A stretch of DNA of 64,000 nucleotides from Actinomycetales bacterium (GCA_016710645.1 JADJVI010000050.1:168741-232740), one strand, 5' to 3'. Shown: positions 1 to 10,538, counted from the first letter of the stretch. Program-made: numbers and translations. Notes: generated from the letters alone by a model not told the origin.

Positions 1-705
1 GGTCCCGGCGTGCGTGACGACGACGTCGGCTTCGTGCACCGCGCGGTTCAACTCGGCATACGGAACCGCCTCGCGAGCGTCGATCCCGAGCCCGGACACA
101 TCGGTGCTGCCGGTTTGCCACAGCACCTCGACATCCGCGGGCAGGATCTGCCTGATCCGCTCGACGGCGCGGCGGAAGCCATAGCGACCCTGGGTGCCTA
201 GGGTGACCACGGCCCGGCGCAGCGGCTTGGGCGACGTCGCATCAGTCGAGTAGATGTCGAACGGCGACCCTGCGAACCTCCAGCGGCCGCCGGCCCAGGA
301 CTCATGTTGGGTGAACAGATTCACCGCCGGCACCAGGGCGAGCAACGCGCCGGTCCGGCTCGGACCCACCGCGCGGGTCGCGCTCTCGATGTAGTAGGTC
401 GGGATCCCCCGCATCGCCGCCTGCGGCAGGGCGGACAACGCCAATGACGCACCCGTGGAAACCACCCGACTGACGTCGTAACGCCGGAAGATGGCGCTCA
501 CCGAGCGGGCATTGCTCATGACATGACCAACGTCGCGTGGGTCGGCAGGGCCGGTCCAATGGACCGTCTCACCCGCCAACAGCGAGGCGGTCTGCGGGCT
601 GCGAGTGGTCACCCAGACCACGTCGTCGTCGATGTCCAGGCGCGGCACCAACCGGTGCAACTGGGTGATGTGTCCACCCTCGTTCGCCACGAGCAGAGTC
701 GTCAC
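1..705 (-). CDS. Alg14/GT28-type glycosyltransferase, 3' end outside window
   Basis: Starts at a GTG (705) preceded by an AAGAGGGGA ribosome site and runs off the window edge after 235 codons. The N-terminus (LLVANEGGH) resembles the Alg14/PssD anchor part of two-part UDP-sugar transferases. From about residue 165 it reads VVTLGTQGRYGF, the usual opening of a MurG/GT28 C-terminal domain, and it ends near a VVTHAGT donor-site motif. It therefore looks like a one-chain fusion of the PssD and PssE halves, adding a sugar to a lipid-linked oligosaccharide at the cytoplasmic membrane. It lies in the same direction as the polysaccharide genes but is separated from them by 226 bp, so it may have its own promoter. 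The donor sugar cannot be told from sequence. Confidence 0.75.
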   Translation of the reverse strand, partial: MTTLLVANEGGHITQLHRLVPRLDIDDDVVWVTTRSPQTASLLAGETVHWTGPADPRDVGHVMSNARSVSAIFRRYDVSRVVSTGASLALSALPQAAMRGIPTYYIESATRAVGPSRTGALLALVPAVNLFTQHESWAGGRWRFAGSPFDIYSTDATSPKPLRRAVVTLGTQGRYGFRRAVERIRQILPADVEVLWQTGSTDVSGLGIDAREAVPYAELNRAVHEADVVVTHAGT

Positions 706-931
706 TAATGCATCCCCTCTTCACCCCAGCGACTGCCAGATCACCGGGTTCCCCATACGCCGACACCGCCCTAAGGCGTCAGCGCGCTGGCCAGGTCCCA
801 ATTCCTGACCAGTGATGCGTATGTGCCAGGCACACACGTTAAGACGGATGATAGCGGTCATATCCCTCGCACTGCTAGGCGAAGGAATATGAATCTCACC
901 TATTGCAGCGCATTACACTGAATTGACCGCT
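706..931. other. AT-richer spacer before the glycosyltransferase
   Basis: This gap between the flippase and the GT28-type gene is clearly less GC-rich than its surroundings, especially 830-960. It probably contains the promoter of the minus-strand glycosyltransferase. I see no convincing ORF and no strong hairpin. Confidence 0.4.
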
Positions 932-2158
932 CTATCCTTTATGTCCCATATTGGACGATTTCAGCGCTATTCGGTGCAGCCCCAACTGGGCCACGAAGGT
1001 CAGCGCCGCCATCGCGGCCCAGCCCGTCAGAGCCCCTCGCGGCTCGCTCGCTGCCCACAGCATCGGGATGGCACACAGGACCGCCCGAGCCACGCTCCAC
1101 CACGCCTGGGTGTCGACCCGGCCGAGGAGCACCAGCGTCTGCGAGACCGGGACACACCAGAACATCGAGCCGAAGTACAGCAGCGCGGCCACGAGGACCG
1201 ACCCAGCGGCCGACCACTGGGGACCCAACAGCGGGACCAGGACGAGCACGGCATACGTGGCCCCTCCCAAGAGCAACACCATCCCGGCTGCGAGCAGCAG
1301 AGTCCACCGGGCGTGGTAGCGACGCAATTGCGGCAGCTCGCGGCGGCGGATCATCCCGGCGGCATGTCCGAGGTAGATCGGGCCGAACGTGCTGTTGAGC
1401 GTGGACACCACGGGCATGAGGAAGCGGGCGACCAACGCCCAGGCACCTGCCACCTCGACAGCGCCAACGGCGGGGAGGACCAGCATGGGCAGGGCACCAG
1501 CCAGCGAGACCAGCACGTTGCTGCCCGGCTGCCAGCGGGTCTCGGACCGCAGAACCCGCCACTCGGCCCACGAACTTCGTCCCCACCACAGCGAGCGGTC
1601 GCCGGTCGCGCGCAGAAGGACCACCAGTCCCAGCACGAGCGAGATGAGCCAGGGGATCGTGATGATGACGAAGCCCGGCAACCCGATGGCCAGGAAGAGC
1701 AGGATGAGGGCGGCGTTCGACAGTCCCTGAGTTGCTCGGCTGTGGGCTAACAAGTGCTGTTGCTGACGACGCAAGACCACGCCCTGGACGAGTTGCAGGC
1801 CGCCGGTCACCGCCGCGCCGACCCCTCCCAACCCCAGCAGCAGACCCAAACGGTGCTGGCCCATCACGGCAGCGAGGGCTGCAGCGAGGGTGATCAGCGC
1901 CAGCACCATCCAGAGGACGGCCAGGCCGGCCCGGGAGATCTCGTGGGCTCGGTCTTCCTCGACCACCGTGGTCCGTGACTCGGCGGCCCACGTGTTGAAC
2001 GTGGCGACCACGGCCGTGACGCTCGTGACGACGCCGTAGTCGGCGAAGTCCCTGGCCGTGGTGGCCCGGGCGGCTGCTGCGATGGCCCCCAGCACGGCGA
2101 CCTGGGCGAGAACCGTGGAGCCGAGCAGTTGCCCGACCAGACGCAGCTGCCGACTCAC
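932..2158 (-). CDS. Polysaccharide flippase (Wzx/MATE-like)
   Basis: A 408-residue very hydrophobic protein with about 12 predicted membrane spans, spread over the whole length, and short basic cytoplasmic loops. Size and organisation fit the polysaccharide-transport (Wzx) branch of the MOP exporters, which flips undecaprenyl-linked repeat units across the membrane. The GTG start overlaps the stop of the preceding ATP-grasp gene in a GTGA junction, so it is the distal part of the exopolysaccharide operon. No family-specific catalytic motif is expected. Assignment rests on topology plus context (polymerase, Wzz-like protein and glycosyltransferases alongside). Confidence 0.75.
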   Translation of the reverse strand: MSRQLRLVGQLLGSTVLAQVAVLGAIAAAARATTARDFADYGVVTSVTAVVATFNTWAAESRTTVVEEDRAHEISRAGLAVLWMVLALITLAAALAAVMGQHRLGLLLGLGGVGAAVTGGLQLVQGVVLRRQQQHLLAHSRATQGLSNAALILLFLAIGLPGFVIITIPWLISLVLGLVVLLRATGDRSLWWGRSSWAEWRVLRSETRWQPGSNVLVSLAGALPMLVLPAVGAVEVAGAWALVARFLMPVVSTLNSTFGPIYLGHAAGMIRRRELPQLRRYHARWTLLLAAGMVLLLGGATYAVLVLVPLLGPQWSAAGSVLVAALLYFGSMFWCVPVSQTLVLLGRVDTQAWWSVARAVLCAIPMLWAASEPRGALTGWAAMAALTFVAQLGLHRIALKSSNMGHKG

Positions 2159-3039
2159 CTGAGGTGCTCGGGCAGCGTCCAGAGCGACCCGAGGTACTCG
2201 TCGAACGCATACGGAACGAACCGTGAGGTGCCGGCGCCCGGATAAGGGCTGAACTCACCGAACCACACTGCGCCATCGACGTCGTAGAGGTCGATCCGGA
2301 TGAAATCCCACCCGGCGGATAGACGTCGGGCAATCTCCAGCATCAGGTCGAGCCGCTCCGGTCGAGGCACCGGGTCATTGCGCCACTTGGCGCTGCGGCC
2401 GGGCAGCAGCTCCCACTCGGGGGTGTAGTGGCAGAGGCTGTGCGCGTCACTGAACCGTTCGGTGTGCACCTGGATGACCCGCGGTTCACCGTCGAAGCAC
2501 AGGAGTTTGTAGTCGGCCGGCGTGCCACCACCGGGCAGACGCCCCTCCAGCAGATATCGCGTCGGGATCTGGGTGTAGGCCCATTCGCCCAACAGCTCAC
2601 CGGGAGCGCTCGATCGCCAGGCCTGAGCCCGGCGGATGATCTCTTCCCGGGAGCGTCCGTCCGGGCCGAAGACGACGGTGCCGGTGCCGTTGTTGGGTTT
2701 GAGCACCCACGGTCCCACGGCCTGAAGGTCGGGCAGATCCTCGAGGCTGTCGCCCTGCCACAACAGCTCGGGAAGCCGCATCATCGCAGGGTCGGGCACG
2801 CGCTCTCTGGCCAGCCGTCGCATCTCGAGCTTGTCGGAGAAGTCGACGAGCATCTGGCGGCGATCATGCAGGATCCGCCAGTTGATCTTCTCGCTGAACC
2901 CGTGCGGGTCACGCAGATCCGGCCACCGGCGATGCCTGGCCAGGAAGAGAAACCTCCTCCGGGCAGGCACCGGGAGCAACGAGGCCACCCGCCAGTAGAG
3001 CGGACGAAACGTCTTGCGCGCCTTCGCCACGATCGTCAT
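2155..3039 (-). CDS. TupA-like ATP-grasp protein (copy 1)
   Basis: 294 residues from ATG 3039. An upstream in-frame extension is possible but is an arginine-rich translation of the preceding repeat tract and is rejected. Signature segments are FSEKINWRILHDRR near the N-terminus, WVLKPNNGTGTVVFGP (ATP-grasp lysine and glycine loop) in the middle, and SAGWDFIRIDLYDVDG followed by WFGEFSPYPGAG near the C-terminus, which supply the metal-binding acidic residues. These fit the TupA-like ATP-grasp family named after teichuronopeptide synthesis, whose members are thought to join an amino acid or acidic group to a surface polymer. It is a paralogue of the gene immediately upstream (3143-4102). Confidence 0.8.
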   Translation of the reverse strand: MTIVAKARKTFRPLYWRVASLLPVPARRRFLFLARHRRWPDLRDPHGFSEKINWRILHDRRQMLVDFSDKLEMRRLARERVPDPAMMRLPELLWQGDSLEDLPDLQAVGPWVLKPNNGTGTVVFGPDGRSREEIIRRAQAWRSSAPGELLGEWAYTQIPTRYLLEGRLPGGGTPADYKLLCFDGEPRVIQVHTERFSDAHSLCHYTPEWELLPGRSAKWRNDPVPRPERLDLMLEIARRLSAGWDFIRIDLYDVDGAVWFGEFSPYPGAGTSRFVPYAFDEYLGSLWTLPEHLR

Positions 3040-3142
3040 CGCCGCCCCCAGCCCAGCACCGCGCACCAATCGACCCTCACGTACGTCCCCCTCTTCGACT
3101 CCGACACACAATCTCCCCACAACAGCACCGCCGGCGGGCCGC

Positions 3143-4098
<956 letters not shown>

Positions 4099-4102
<4 letters not shown>

Positions 4103-6072
4103 GGTCGGCGCCTGTGCGCTGGCCAGCGTCGGGCGGCCAGGGCGGCCGCGACCACCGTCTGGGCTCCCAGCACCGGGGCCCACCGAACACCGTGCGGGCG
4201 ACGCATCACCTGGACCGCGGTGCGCAGCACCGCAGCGGGGCGCCCGGCACGGGTGAGCTCGCGGGCTACCGACCCCACGAGGTAGCCGCTGCCGAGCTTC
4301 GGGTCCAGCCGGTCGACCCGGTGGACCCACGTCTGGGTCTTGTACTCGGCCCGGGCGCGGTCCCGGCCTGGGGCGGCAACGACATCGACCCCCACGTGCG
4401 AACTCTGGTGCACCACCGCACCCTGTCGCTCCGCGGTGAGCAGCCACCAGGTGTCCTCGCTGGCCATCAGCTCGGTGTCCATCGGCACCTGCGCGACCTT
4501 CCGCCGGAACACCAGGGTCGGGGTCATGATCCGACGGCACCGGCTGGCCCACACGCTCGGTCCGTAGAAATACTCGGCGACGGTGCGACCGGACAGCAGC
4601 TCGACCGGCTCCACCCGGGATCGACCGTCGGGATAGTGCACCAGGCCCCGGCTCGCATAGATCGAGACATCGGGCCGCTGCTCGAAGACGGCCAGGGCGT
4701 CCAGCAGGTGCCCCGGCCGCCAGGTGTCGTCGTCGTCCAAGAAGGCGATGACCTCGCCGGTGGCCGTCTGCATGCCGAGGTTTCGGGCAGCAGCCGCACC
4801 TTCCCGTCCTCCGGTGTGGACGAGGACGACGCCCGCGGGCATCGACTCAGCGGTGATCATCTCGCCGGAGTCATCGACGACGATCACCTCGACGGGTACG
4901 CCTTGGGCCTGCGCAGACGCGACGGCGGCAGGCAACGAGGCCCGGCCTAGGGTCGGGATGATGACGCTGACCTGCGCTGCAGATCCGGTATGCCGGGTGG
5001 TCGCCACCCCGGCGGCCCGGTCCCACACCTGGGCCAACCGCTCGGCCATGACCGTGTTGCTGTAGCCCTGGGCCCAGCGGTCGCGGGCGGCCATTCCTTT
5101 TCGGGTCCGCAGCACCGGGTCGTCCATGAGCTCCGCCAAAGCCCGGGCGACGGGCGCTGGGTCGCCGGGGGGTAGGAGTGATCCGACGCTGTCGTCGACG
5201 GCGTCGGCGATTGATCCGACCGCGGTCGAGACGCAGGGGAGTCCGGCCGACATGGCCTCCAGCAGGACCATGGGCAAGCCCTCGGCCCGGCTGGGCAGGC
5301 ACAGAATGTGCGACGAACGGTATGCCTCGTCACGGTCGGCCGGCGTCAGATTGCCAGGGGCCTGGACTCGGCCGCCGAGTTCTGCGCCCAGCCGGGCGAT
5401 GTCCTTGACCAGGTCACCCTCCGGCGTGGGGCCACACAACAAGGCCTGCCAGTCGGGACGGCCTGGCAGCACGTCGGCCAGGGCTTCCAGGAGCACGTCA
5501 ACGCCCTTGCGGCGGGTCACCTCACCCACGAACAGGATGGTCAGTGGCCTTGATGCCTCGCGCGCGACGTCGTCGTAACCGACATCGGGCACGCCGTTGG
5601 CGACCACGGTCACCGACTCCGCGGGAACCGCGAGCTTCTGCGACACCACGTCCCGCCAGTAGTCGCCGAGCACGATGATGCCGCTCGCGCCGCGATAGGC
5701 ACGGGCCAGCCTCGCCCGCAAGATCGGAGTCAACGAGTCGACGAAGGCGTCGAAGGTGGCTCCATGCAGGTGGATGACATACGGCAGGCCACGCCACCGC
5801 GCGGTCTCGCACAGCACGATCTTGCGCAACACGCTTCCCCCGGACGCCATGTGCACGTGCAGGACGTCCGCGTCGGTCCGCAGCACCGTCGTGACAGCGG
5901 GAGGGAAGGCTCGGTAGCCCAGGGGTCCCTGGCCGCCACCGCTGTCGAGAACGGTGACCTCCCAGTCACCGCATGCCCCGGCAGCAGCCGCCTCCTGCAG
6001 CACCCGCGTGACCGTGGCCATGCCCCCGCTGATGTGCGGAGGTGGTCCGACGACCAATACCCGACGGGTCAT
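4099..6072 (-). CDS. Bifunctional glycosyltransferase, GT4 fused to GT2
   Basis: 657 residues. Residues 1 to about 365 form a GT4 (GT-B) enzyme: VVGPPPHISGGMATVTRVL for acceptor binding, ILFVGEVTRRKGVDVL opening the second lobe, and the donor-site EGLPMVLLEAMSAGLP. Residues from about 368 form a GT2 (GT-A) enzyme: VSVIIPTLGR, AAARNLGM and the metal-binding FLDDDD motif. Two sugar transfers of the repeat unit may thus be made by one chain. The start overlaps the polymerase stop (ATGA). A cytoplasmic membrane-associated role in repeat-unit assembly is inferred from the operon; sugars are unknown. Confidence 0.85.
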
Positions 6073-8006
6073 GACCGGCTCGCTTCTTGACGGCGCCGAC
6101 GCACGTCATGCCGGGCTCGACGGTGAGCAATGAGCACCCATCCGGCCAGTCCGGCTGCCGCACCCGCCACTGCACGGACCACGGCGGGCAGGGCGGGGGT
6201 GTGCGTCTCGATCCCCGGCACCACGGCATACTCGACGCCGCTGCCGGAGATCCGCGCGGCGGTGGCCGCCGTGGTGGCGAGCTGAGTCGCTGTGGCCGCT
6301 GCCACCCCAGGCTCGGCCGCTGTCACCGTGACCGATACGGTGACGTCGTCGCGCCGGGTCACCACACTGCGCACCGAGGGTGGAACAACCGTGTCGCGAG
6401 ACTGCCCGACCTCCTCGTCGAGCAGGGACTTGGCGGAAACCGCCGCGTCCAGAGCCACCCGTTCGGCATAGTCAGCGGCGCCGCCGAGAGCCTGGGGCAC
6501 GACGACAATGTTGGCCGAGGCGGTCACGAGCCGGGCCGCAGGCACCCCCGCCAGCAGTCCCGCCGTGACCCCCAACGCCACGAGGCCGGCCGCCAGAACT
6601 CCACTCCGACGCAACGCTCGACCGGTGGCTGCCGTGAGCTCCTGGGCAGCCTGTCGTTGCCGGCGGGTGCGGGTGTCGAGATCGGTGGGCTCCGGCAGGG
6701 TGCCGGTCCAGGTGCCGCGTTCCGTGGCAGGAAGCGCCCCGGCCACGGCCAGCAAGGGGACCAACGGCCAGCCGTAGCCGTAGCCGAAGGTGAGCACGGC
6801 TTCCGTCGCGAAGAAGAAGGACGAGCCGACGAAGACCAGAGCGATGACGGCGCCGGCCCAGGACACCGTGCGGTACCACAACATCCCCACGGCCAAGGCG
6901 TAGAGGAACAACCCGATCAGACCGGTCCGGGTCAGCACATAGGGGATCTGGCCGTGTTCGGTGCCCATGAGGAAGGGTGCGTGGCCTTGGTAGAACAGCT
7001 GCTGGAGGGCTTGCAACCCCGGCCCCAGCAAAGGGGTGTCCATGAAGATCTCGCGCAGCCCGGCATACACGCTGCCGCGTTCGGTGAGCCCTGTCGGCGG
7101 AAGCGCGACGAGCACGAACAGCGAGGCCAACGATCCGACGATAGGAGCGAGGGCCGTGAGCCGCACGATGGGGCGCAGCGTGGCGAAGACTCCGCCAGGA
7201 GTGCTCCACGCGATCTGCGAGCGCTCGTCCGACGAGAGCACGAGCATGCGACGCAACAGGACGTAGGCAAGCAGGGCCCCGAGGAAGGCGAGGTAGCCCG
7301 CCCGACTTCCGGTGAGGTAGAGCAGCGTGGTGAGGGACAGCAGCCCGTAGATCCGCGCGGCTCCCGAACGCAAGAACGCCACAGTGGGGGTCAAGGCCAC
7401 GACATACATGGCCAGGCCGTTCTCGGCCCAGAAGACCCCGGTCAGCAGACCGCCGGCGATCGTGCACTTGTCGGCTCGGCACGGCAACCAGGTGTCGGGC
7501 AGCGGCGTGATGAAGGAGTAGGCCAGTATGACGGTGGCCACGGCGATGGTGAATTGTCCGTAGATTCGCAAGACCTCACGGGACCACGGGATGAACCCTG
7601 CGCCGATCAGCACGACCGCGCCGACCAGGGCATCGAGGACGAGCCGATCCTGGTCGCGACCGAGCGCCGCGAGGAAGCCCACGACCCCGAGCGCCGCCGC
7701 CCAGGTAAGGCTGCCGCGCCCGGCATACAAGCCTCTCGCGATGACCGCGATCGCCAGCGACACGGTGATCACGCTGAAGGTGACGATGGTCAACTGCGAC
7801 GCACTGCCACCGCCGACCGACACGGACACACCATTGGCGTCGTAGGTCTGATACGCCCGGTTGATCACGCGGCTGGCGACCACCGCGAGGAAGGGTCCTG
7901 CGGCAGCCGACAACAACAGGAGCTTGGACAGCAGGATGTCGGTGCCGAGGTCGCGAGCGCGCCGGGGCGCCGCACCCACCGTGGCGGCCGTGGCGGCCAT
8001 GGTCAT
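6069..8006 (-). CDS. O-antigen ligase/polymerase fused to Wzz-like C-terminus
   Basis: 645 residues. The first 440 or so hold about ten to twelve membrane spans with a large loop containing GSRAGYLAFLGALLAYVLLR and GLREIFMDTPLLGPG, typical of the Wzy/WaaL O-antigen ligase superfamily. After a charged linker (TRTRRQRQ) comes a further span, then a roughly 110-residue extracytoplasmic segment (YAERVALDAAVSAKSLLDEE...) and a final span. That hairpin-anchored layout is like a chain-length determinant. A polymerase carrying its own Wzz-like domain is unusual, given that a separate Wzz-like gene sits immediately upstream with an ATGA overlap. Expected role: polymerising lipid-linked repeat units outside the membrane. 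Confidence 0.75.
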   Translation of the reverse strand: MTMAATAATVGAAPRRARDLGTDILLSKLLLLSAAAGPFLAVVASRVINRAYQTYDANGVSVSVGGGSASQLTIVTFSVITVSLAIAVIARGLYAGRGSLTWAAALGVVGFLAALGRDQDRLVLDALVGAVVLIGAGFIPWSREVLRIYGQFTIAVATVILAYSFITPLPDTWLPCRADKCTIAGGLLTGVFWAENGLAMYVVALTPTVAFLRSGAARIYGLLSLTTLLYLTGSRAGYLAFLGALLAYVLLRRMLVLSSDERSQIAWSTPGGVFATLRPIVRLTALAPIVGSLASLFVLVALPPTGLTERGSVYAGLREIFMDTPLLGPGLQALQQLFYQGHAPFLMGTEHGQIPYVLTRTGLIGLFLYALAVGMLWYRTVSWAGAVIALVFVGSSFFFATEAVLTFGYGYGWPLVPLLAVAGALPATERGTWTGTLPEPTDLDTRTRRQRQAAQELTAATGRALRRSGVLAAGLVALGVTAGLLAGVPAARLVTASANIVVVPQALGGAADYAERVALDAAVSAKSLLDEEVGQSRDTVVPPSVRSVVTRRDDVTVSVTVTAAEPGVAAATATQLATTAATAARISGSGVEYAVVPGIETHTPALPAVVRAVAGAAAGLAGWVLIAHRRARHDVRRRRQEASRS

Positions 8007-8620
8007 CGCTGCGGTGCGGAGTGGGACCCCTCTCGCACCACCCAGCGCAGCAGCCCCACCAGGAAGGCGAGCACGAGGCCGGCGAGGAGGCCACCCGCGA
8101 CGGCCGTCACCAGGCCACGCGCCACCGCCTGGACCGGCGCATCGGAGGGGGTGACGACGGTGAGCGTCACGGGAGCCGTGCTCTTGCCCCGCGTCTCAAG
8201 CGCCTCGACCTCGGTCTTGGTCTTGGTGGCCAGCGCATCGGCAAGACTCCGAGCACCCTCGGGGGTGGAGTCGGTGACGTTGATGACGAGCCACATCGAG
8301 TCACTCGGGACATCGACGGTGACCCGAGCGGCCAGGGCGGCCGGATCGATGCCCTTGGCCTTGGCCACTTCGCCCAGCACGCGCTCAGAGGTGACGAGGG
8401 CTGGATAGGACCGGACCTGCAGCTTCATATAGCTGGAACCGGCTGCCAGCTCACCAGCAGAGCCGGTCGCCGTGACCGCGGCGAAGACCTGCGCGCGCGC
8501 GACGTATTGCGACCCCCCACGCATGGCGTAGCCCAATCCCGCGGCAGCCCCGAGCAGCGCACCCACCAGCAGCAGCACCCACGCACCCCTCAGGACGCGC
8601 ATCAGGGTGTAGACATTCAT
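8003..8620 (-). CDS. Wzz/YveK-like chain-length determinant
   Basis: 205 residues from ATG 8620, chosen because TAGGGGGAAT lies directly before it; the longer frame has no ribosome site. MNVYTLMRVLRGAWVLLLVG places an N-terminal span next to a short cytoplasmic tail. About 120 extracytoplasmic residues follow, then a C-terminal span (GLVTAVAGGLLAGLVLAFLV). There is no tyrosine-kinase domain and no Tyr-rich tail, so it is the membrane-adaptor type rather than a full BY-kinase. It is the first gene of the minus-strand exopolysaccharide operon, so the operon promoter should lie in 8621-8855. Confidence 0.75.
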   Translation of the reverse strand: MNVYTLMRVLRGAWVLLLVGALLGAAAGLGYAMRGGSQYVARAQVFAAVTATGSAGELAAGSSYMKLQVRSYPALVTSERVLGEVAKAKGIDPAALAARVTVDVPSDSMWLVINVTDSTPEGARSLADALATKTKTEVEALETRGKSTAPVTLTVVTPSDAPVQAVARGLVTAVAGGLLAGLVLAFLVGLLRWVVREGSHSAPQR

Positions 8621-8771
8621 ATTCCCCCTACTTTTCCGTCCGCCAGCAGCGTTTGGCGACCCGATGGCAGTCCCTGTTGCCGATCGAGCGAACGCACCTA
8701 CGCCTGTGCCCCTGGTCGAACCCCTCAATGTGTTCAGGGTACATGCTGGCGTATTGATCGCTTCGCCGGGA

Positions 8772-8812
8772 AGTGATTCGGGTCAATCTGCCCGTATCAA
8801 CCACGAATCACT
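8772..8812. promoter_or_regulatory. Inverted repeat upstream of the polysaccharide operon
   Basis: AGTGATTCG (8772-8780) and CGAATCACT (8804-8812) form a perfect 9-bp inverted repeat about 150 bp upstream of the operon's first gene and 44 bp downstream of the peroxidase stop. It could be a regulator site or, less likely given the 23-bp loop and no T-run, a terminator. Confidence 0.4.
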
Positions 8813-8855
8813 GAACGAGCGCTGACGCCGTCAACGGCTGCCGGGGGCCGGTCAG

Positions 8856-9335
8856 TCAGACCAGCGCCGCTTCGATGTCGGGCGCGATGCTGCTCGGCGA
8901 CACGGTGGGGGCATAACGCTTGATGACCTGACCGTCGCGGCCGATGAGGAACTTGGTGAAGTTCCACTTGATCGCGCTGCCGAGCAGGCCACCCTTCTGC
9001 GAGCGCAACCATTGCCACAGCGGGTGGGCGCCGTCGCCGTTGACCTCGACCTTGGCAAACATCGGGAAGGTCACGCCGTAGTTGACGTGGCACACCTCGC
9101 TGATCGCGTCGGCATCGCCCGGCTCCTGCCCGGCGAACTGGTTGCACGGGAAGCCGAGCACCACCAGCCCCTGCTCGCCGAAGCGCTGGTTGAGCTCCTC
9201 CAACTCGGTGAACTGCGGCGTGAACCCGCACTTGGAGGCGGTGTTGACGACGAGCACCACCTGGCCCGCATAGTCGGCCAGCGCCTTCTCCTCGCCGGCG
9301 AGGGTGGTGGCGGTGAAGTCGTGAAGGCTGCTCAT
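8856..9335 (-). CDS. Glutathione peroxidase-family thiol peroxidase
   Basis: 159 residues, ATG at 9335. The catalytic set of the GPx family is visible: Cys36 in NTASKCGFTPQF, the Gln in GFPCNQFAGQEPG, and the Trp-Asn pair in IKWNFTKFLIGRDG. The peroxidatic residue is cysteine, not selenocysteine, as is usual in bacteria. Family members of this length reduce hydroperoxides in the cytoplasm, usually with thioredoxin rather than glutathione. It is a single gene with no operon partner and is followed by an inverted repeat. Confidence 0.92.
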   Translation of the reverse strand: MSSLHDFTATTLAGEEKALADYAGQVVLVVNTASKCGFTPQFTELEELNQRFGEQGLVVLGFPCNQFAGQEPGDADAISEVCHVNYGVTFPMFAKVEVNGDGAHPLWQWLRSQKGGLLGSAIKWNFTKFLIGRDGQVIKRYAPTVSPSSIAPDIEAALV

Positions 9336-9435
9336 CGGGCGCTCCTGCGAAGGTGACTGGGGATGCCAGCGGCAACCACGGCATACCAAAGGCTTGTTCC
9401 CGTATGCCGTCCGCTCACCTTCCCGGCAAACGTGA

Positions 9436-9467
9436 CCGGCCCGTCCCCCTGGCTGGGGACGGGCCGG
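9436..9467 (-). terminator. Strong hairpin after the four-helix membrane gene
   Basis: CCGGCCCGTCCCC (9436-9448) and its exact complement (9455-9467) form a 13-bp stem with a 6-base loop, 14 bp past the stop of the minus-strand gene. No long T-run follows. Two inverted copies of the genome-typical decamer lie just beyond it (9379-9388 and 9401-9410). Confidence 0.65.
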
Positions 9468-9481
9468 CGGCAGGCAACCGG

Positions 9482-10414
9482 TCAGTCGCGATCGGCGTGC
9501 AACGGGTTCTCCGGGTGCTTGATGGAGGTCACCCCCGTCGTGGACGGGTTCTGGTCGTAGCTCGCGATGACCAGACGGGCGTGCTGGGCTCCGTGGTCGG
9601 CGAGGTCGGCTGAAGCAGCGAACTGAGTCGCCTTCCGCGCCTCGAGCTCGTCGAGCCACATGCGGGCCCGCGCCCGCTCGTCGTGCAGGTGGGTCAGCAG
9701 ACCGTCGAGCTGGGCAAGACGGGTGCGCGTGGACTGGAGCGCCCCGACCGTGATGAGCCGGGCGTCGAAGACGTCCGACCGGTCTTCCTTGGCATCGGTC
9801 ATGGTGAGCAGGCCGATGGCCAGGTAGATGACGAAGAACAGGACCGCCTGCAGGCCACTCTGCAGGGTCACGGGGGAGGTGCTTGCGGTCATGGCGCTGG
9901 ACGTGACCTCGGTCGCCGTGGACGTGCCGACCGCGCGCAACGCCGCGATGAACAGTCCACCGGACAGCCAGGTCAACACCAACAGCGACCCGACCAGACT
10001 CAGTCTGCGACCGCGCCCCTGGGCGCCGGCATTGAGGCGACCCGCGTAGAACATCATCACGCAGGCCGCGGTCGCGAGGCCGAAGGCGGCGATGTAGGAC
10101 CCGAGTTCCGCCTCGTCGAGCACGAGCATAAGGACGGGGCGCATGAGGAAGGCATCCAGCAGGCCCAGCACGACGATGACCAGGTAGGTGGCAGCACGCG
10201 AGAGGTGCGACCGGCCACGGGACGCGACCAACGGCGGGTCGACGAAGCCGCGAAGGGTCGGTCGCGAGGTCGGTTGCGGCGTCGATCCAGCGCTCTGGAC
10301 CGGCGTGGTGTTGACGGGCGTGGTGTTGACGGGGGTGGTGTTGACGGGGCTGGTGTTGACGGGGTCGGCGTGAGGCGGCTCGGCCCGAGGGATGAGGGTC
10401 GTGGTCTGGTCCAT
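9482..10414 (-). CDS. Four-helix membrane protein with helical C-terminal tail, unrecognised
   Basis: 310 residues from ATG 10414. Residues 20-45 are four imperfect copies of a VNTTP pentapeptide encoded by 15-bp tandem repeats. Then come four membrane spans (roughly residues 75-95, 110-130, 145-165 and 190-210), followed by a long charged helix rich in Arg, Leu and Glu (LAQLDGLLTHLHDERARARMWLDELEARK) that looks like a cytoplasmic coiled coil. It is divergent from the next gene and has its own GGATTGGGGGAAGCG box 51 bp upstream. No family recognised. Layout (spans plus cytoplasmic stalk) would suit a sensor or a membrane scaffold for its motif-sharing neighbours; this is inference. Confidence 0.7.
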   Translation of the reverse strand: MDQTTTLIPRAEPPHADPVNTSPVNTTPVNTTPVNTTPVQSAGSTPQPTSRPTLRGFVDPPLVASRGRSHLSRAATYLVIVVLGLLDAFLMRPVLMLVLDEAELGSYIAAFGLATAACVMMFYAGRLNAGAQGRGRRLSLVGSLLVLTWLSGGLFIAALRAVGTSTATEVTSSAMTASTSPVTLQSGLQAVLFFVIYLAIGLLTMTDAKEDRSDVFDARLITVGALQSTRTRLAQLDGLLTHLHDERARARMWLDELEARKATQFAASADLADHGAQHARLVIASYDQNPSTTGVTSIKHPENPLHADRD

Positions 10415-10464
10415 GCTGAGCGATTCCTTCGGTCGCAGGAGGTGGACGGACGTCCAGCGATGAC

Positions 10465-10479
10465 CGCTTCCCCCAATCC
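10465..10479 (-). promoter_or_regulatory. TTGGGGGAA box, copy A
   Basis: GGATTGGGGGAAGCG on the minus strand, about 51 bp before ATG 10414. It is one of five near-identical boxes, each upstream of a transcription unit between 9.5 and 15.1 kb. Confidence 0.65.
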
Positions 10480-10520
10480 GGCCGCAGACCGCATGACCTC
10501 CCGCAGGCCGCCCCCGACGA

Positions 10521-10538
10521 AGTTTGGGGGAAGCGCTC
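10521..10538 (+). promoter_or_regulatory. TTGGGGGAA box, copy B
   Basis: AGTTTGGGGGAAGCGCTC, ending 51 bp before ATG 10590 and back-to-back with copy A in the same divergent spacer. Confidence 0.65.

Noticed and set aside
6087..8408. 773-codon plus-strand open frame
   Set aside because: Arg/Gly/His/Gln-rich antisense shadow of the polymerase and Wzz genes with no family text.
8856..9335. Selenocysteine in the glutathione peroxidase
   Set aside because: The peroxidatic codon is TGC (Cys), not TGA.
10311..10365. Short tandem repeats that could suggest a CRISPR-like array
   Set aside because: 15-bp units with no spacers, in frame, encoding VNTTP repeats of a protein; no cas genes in the window.
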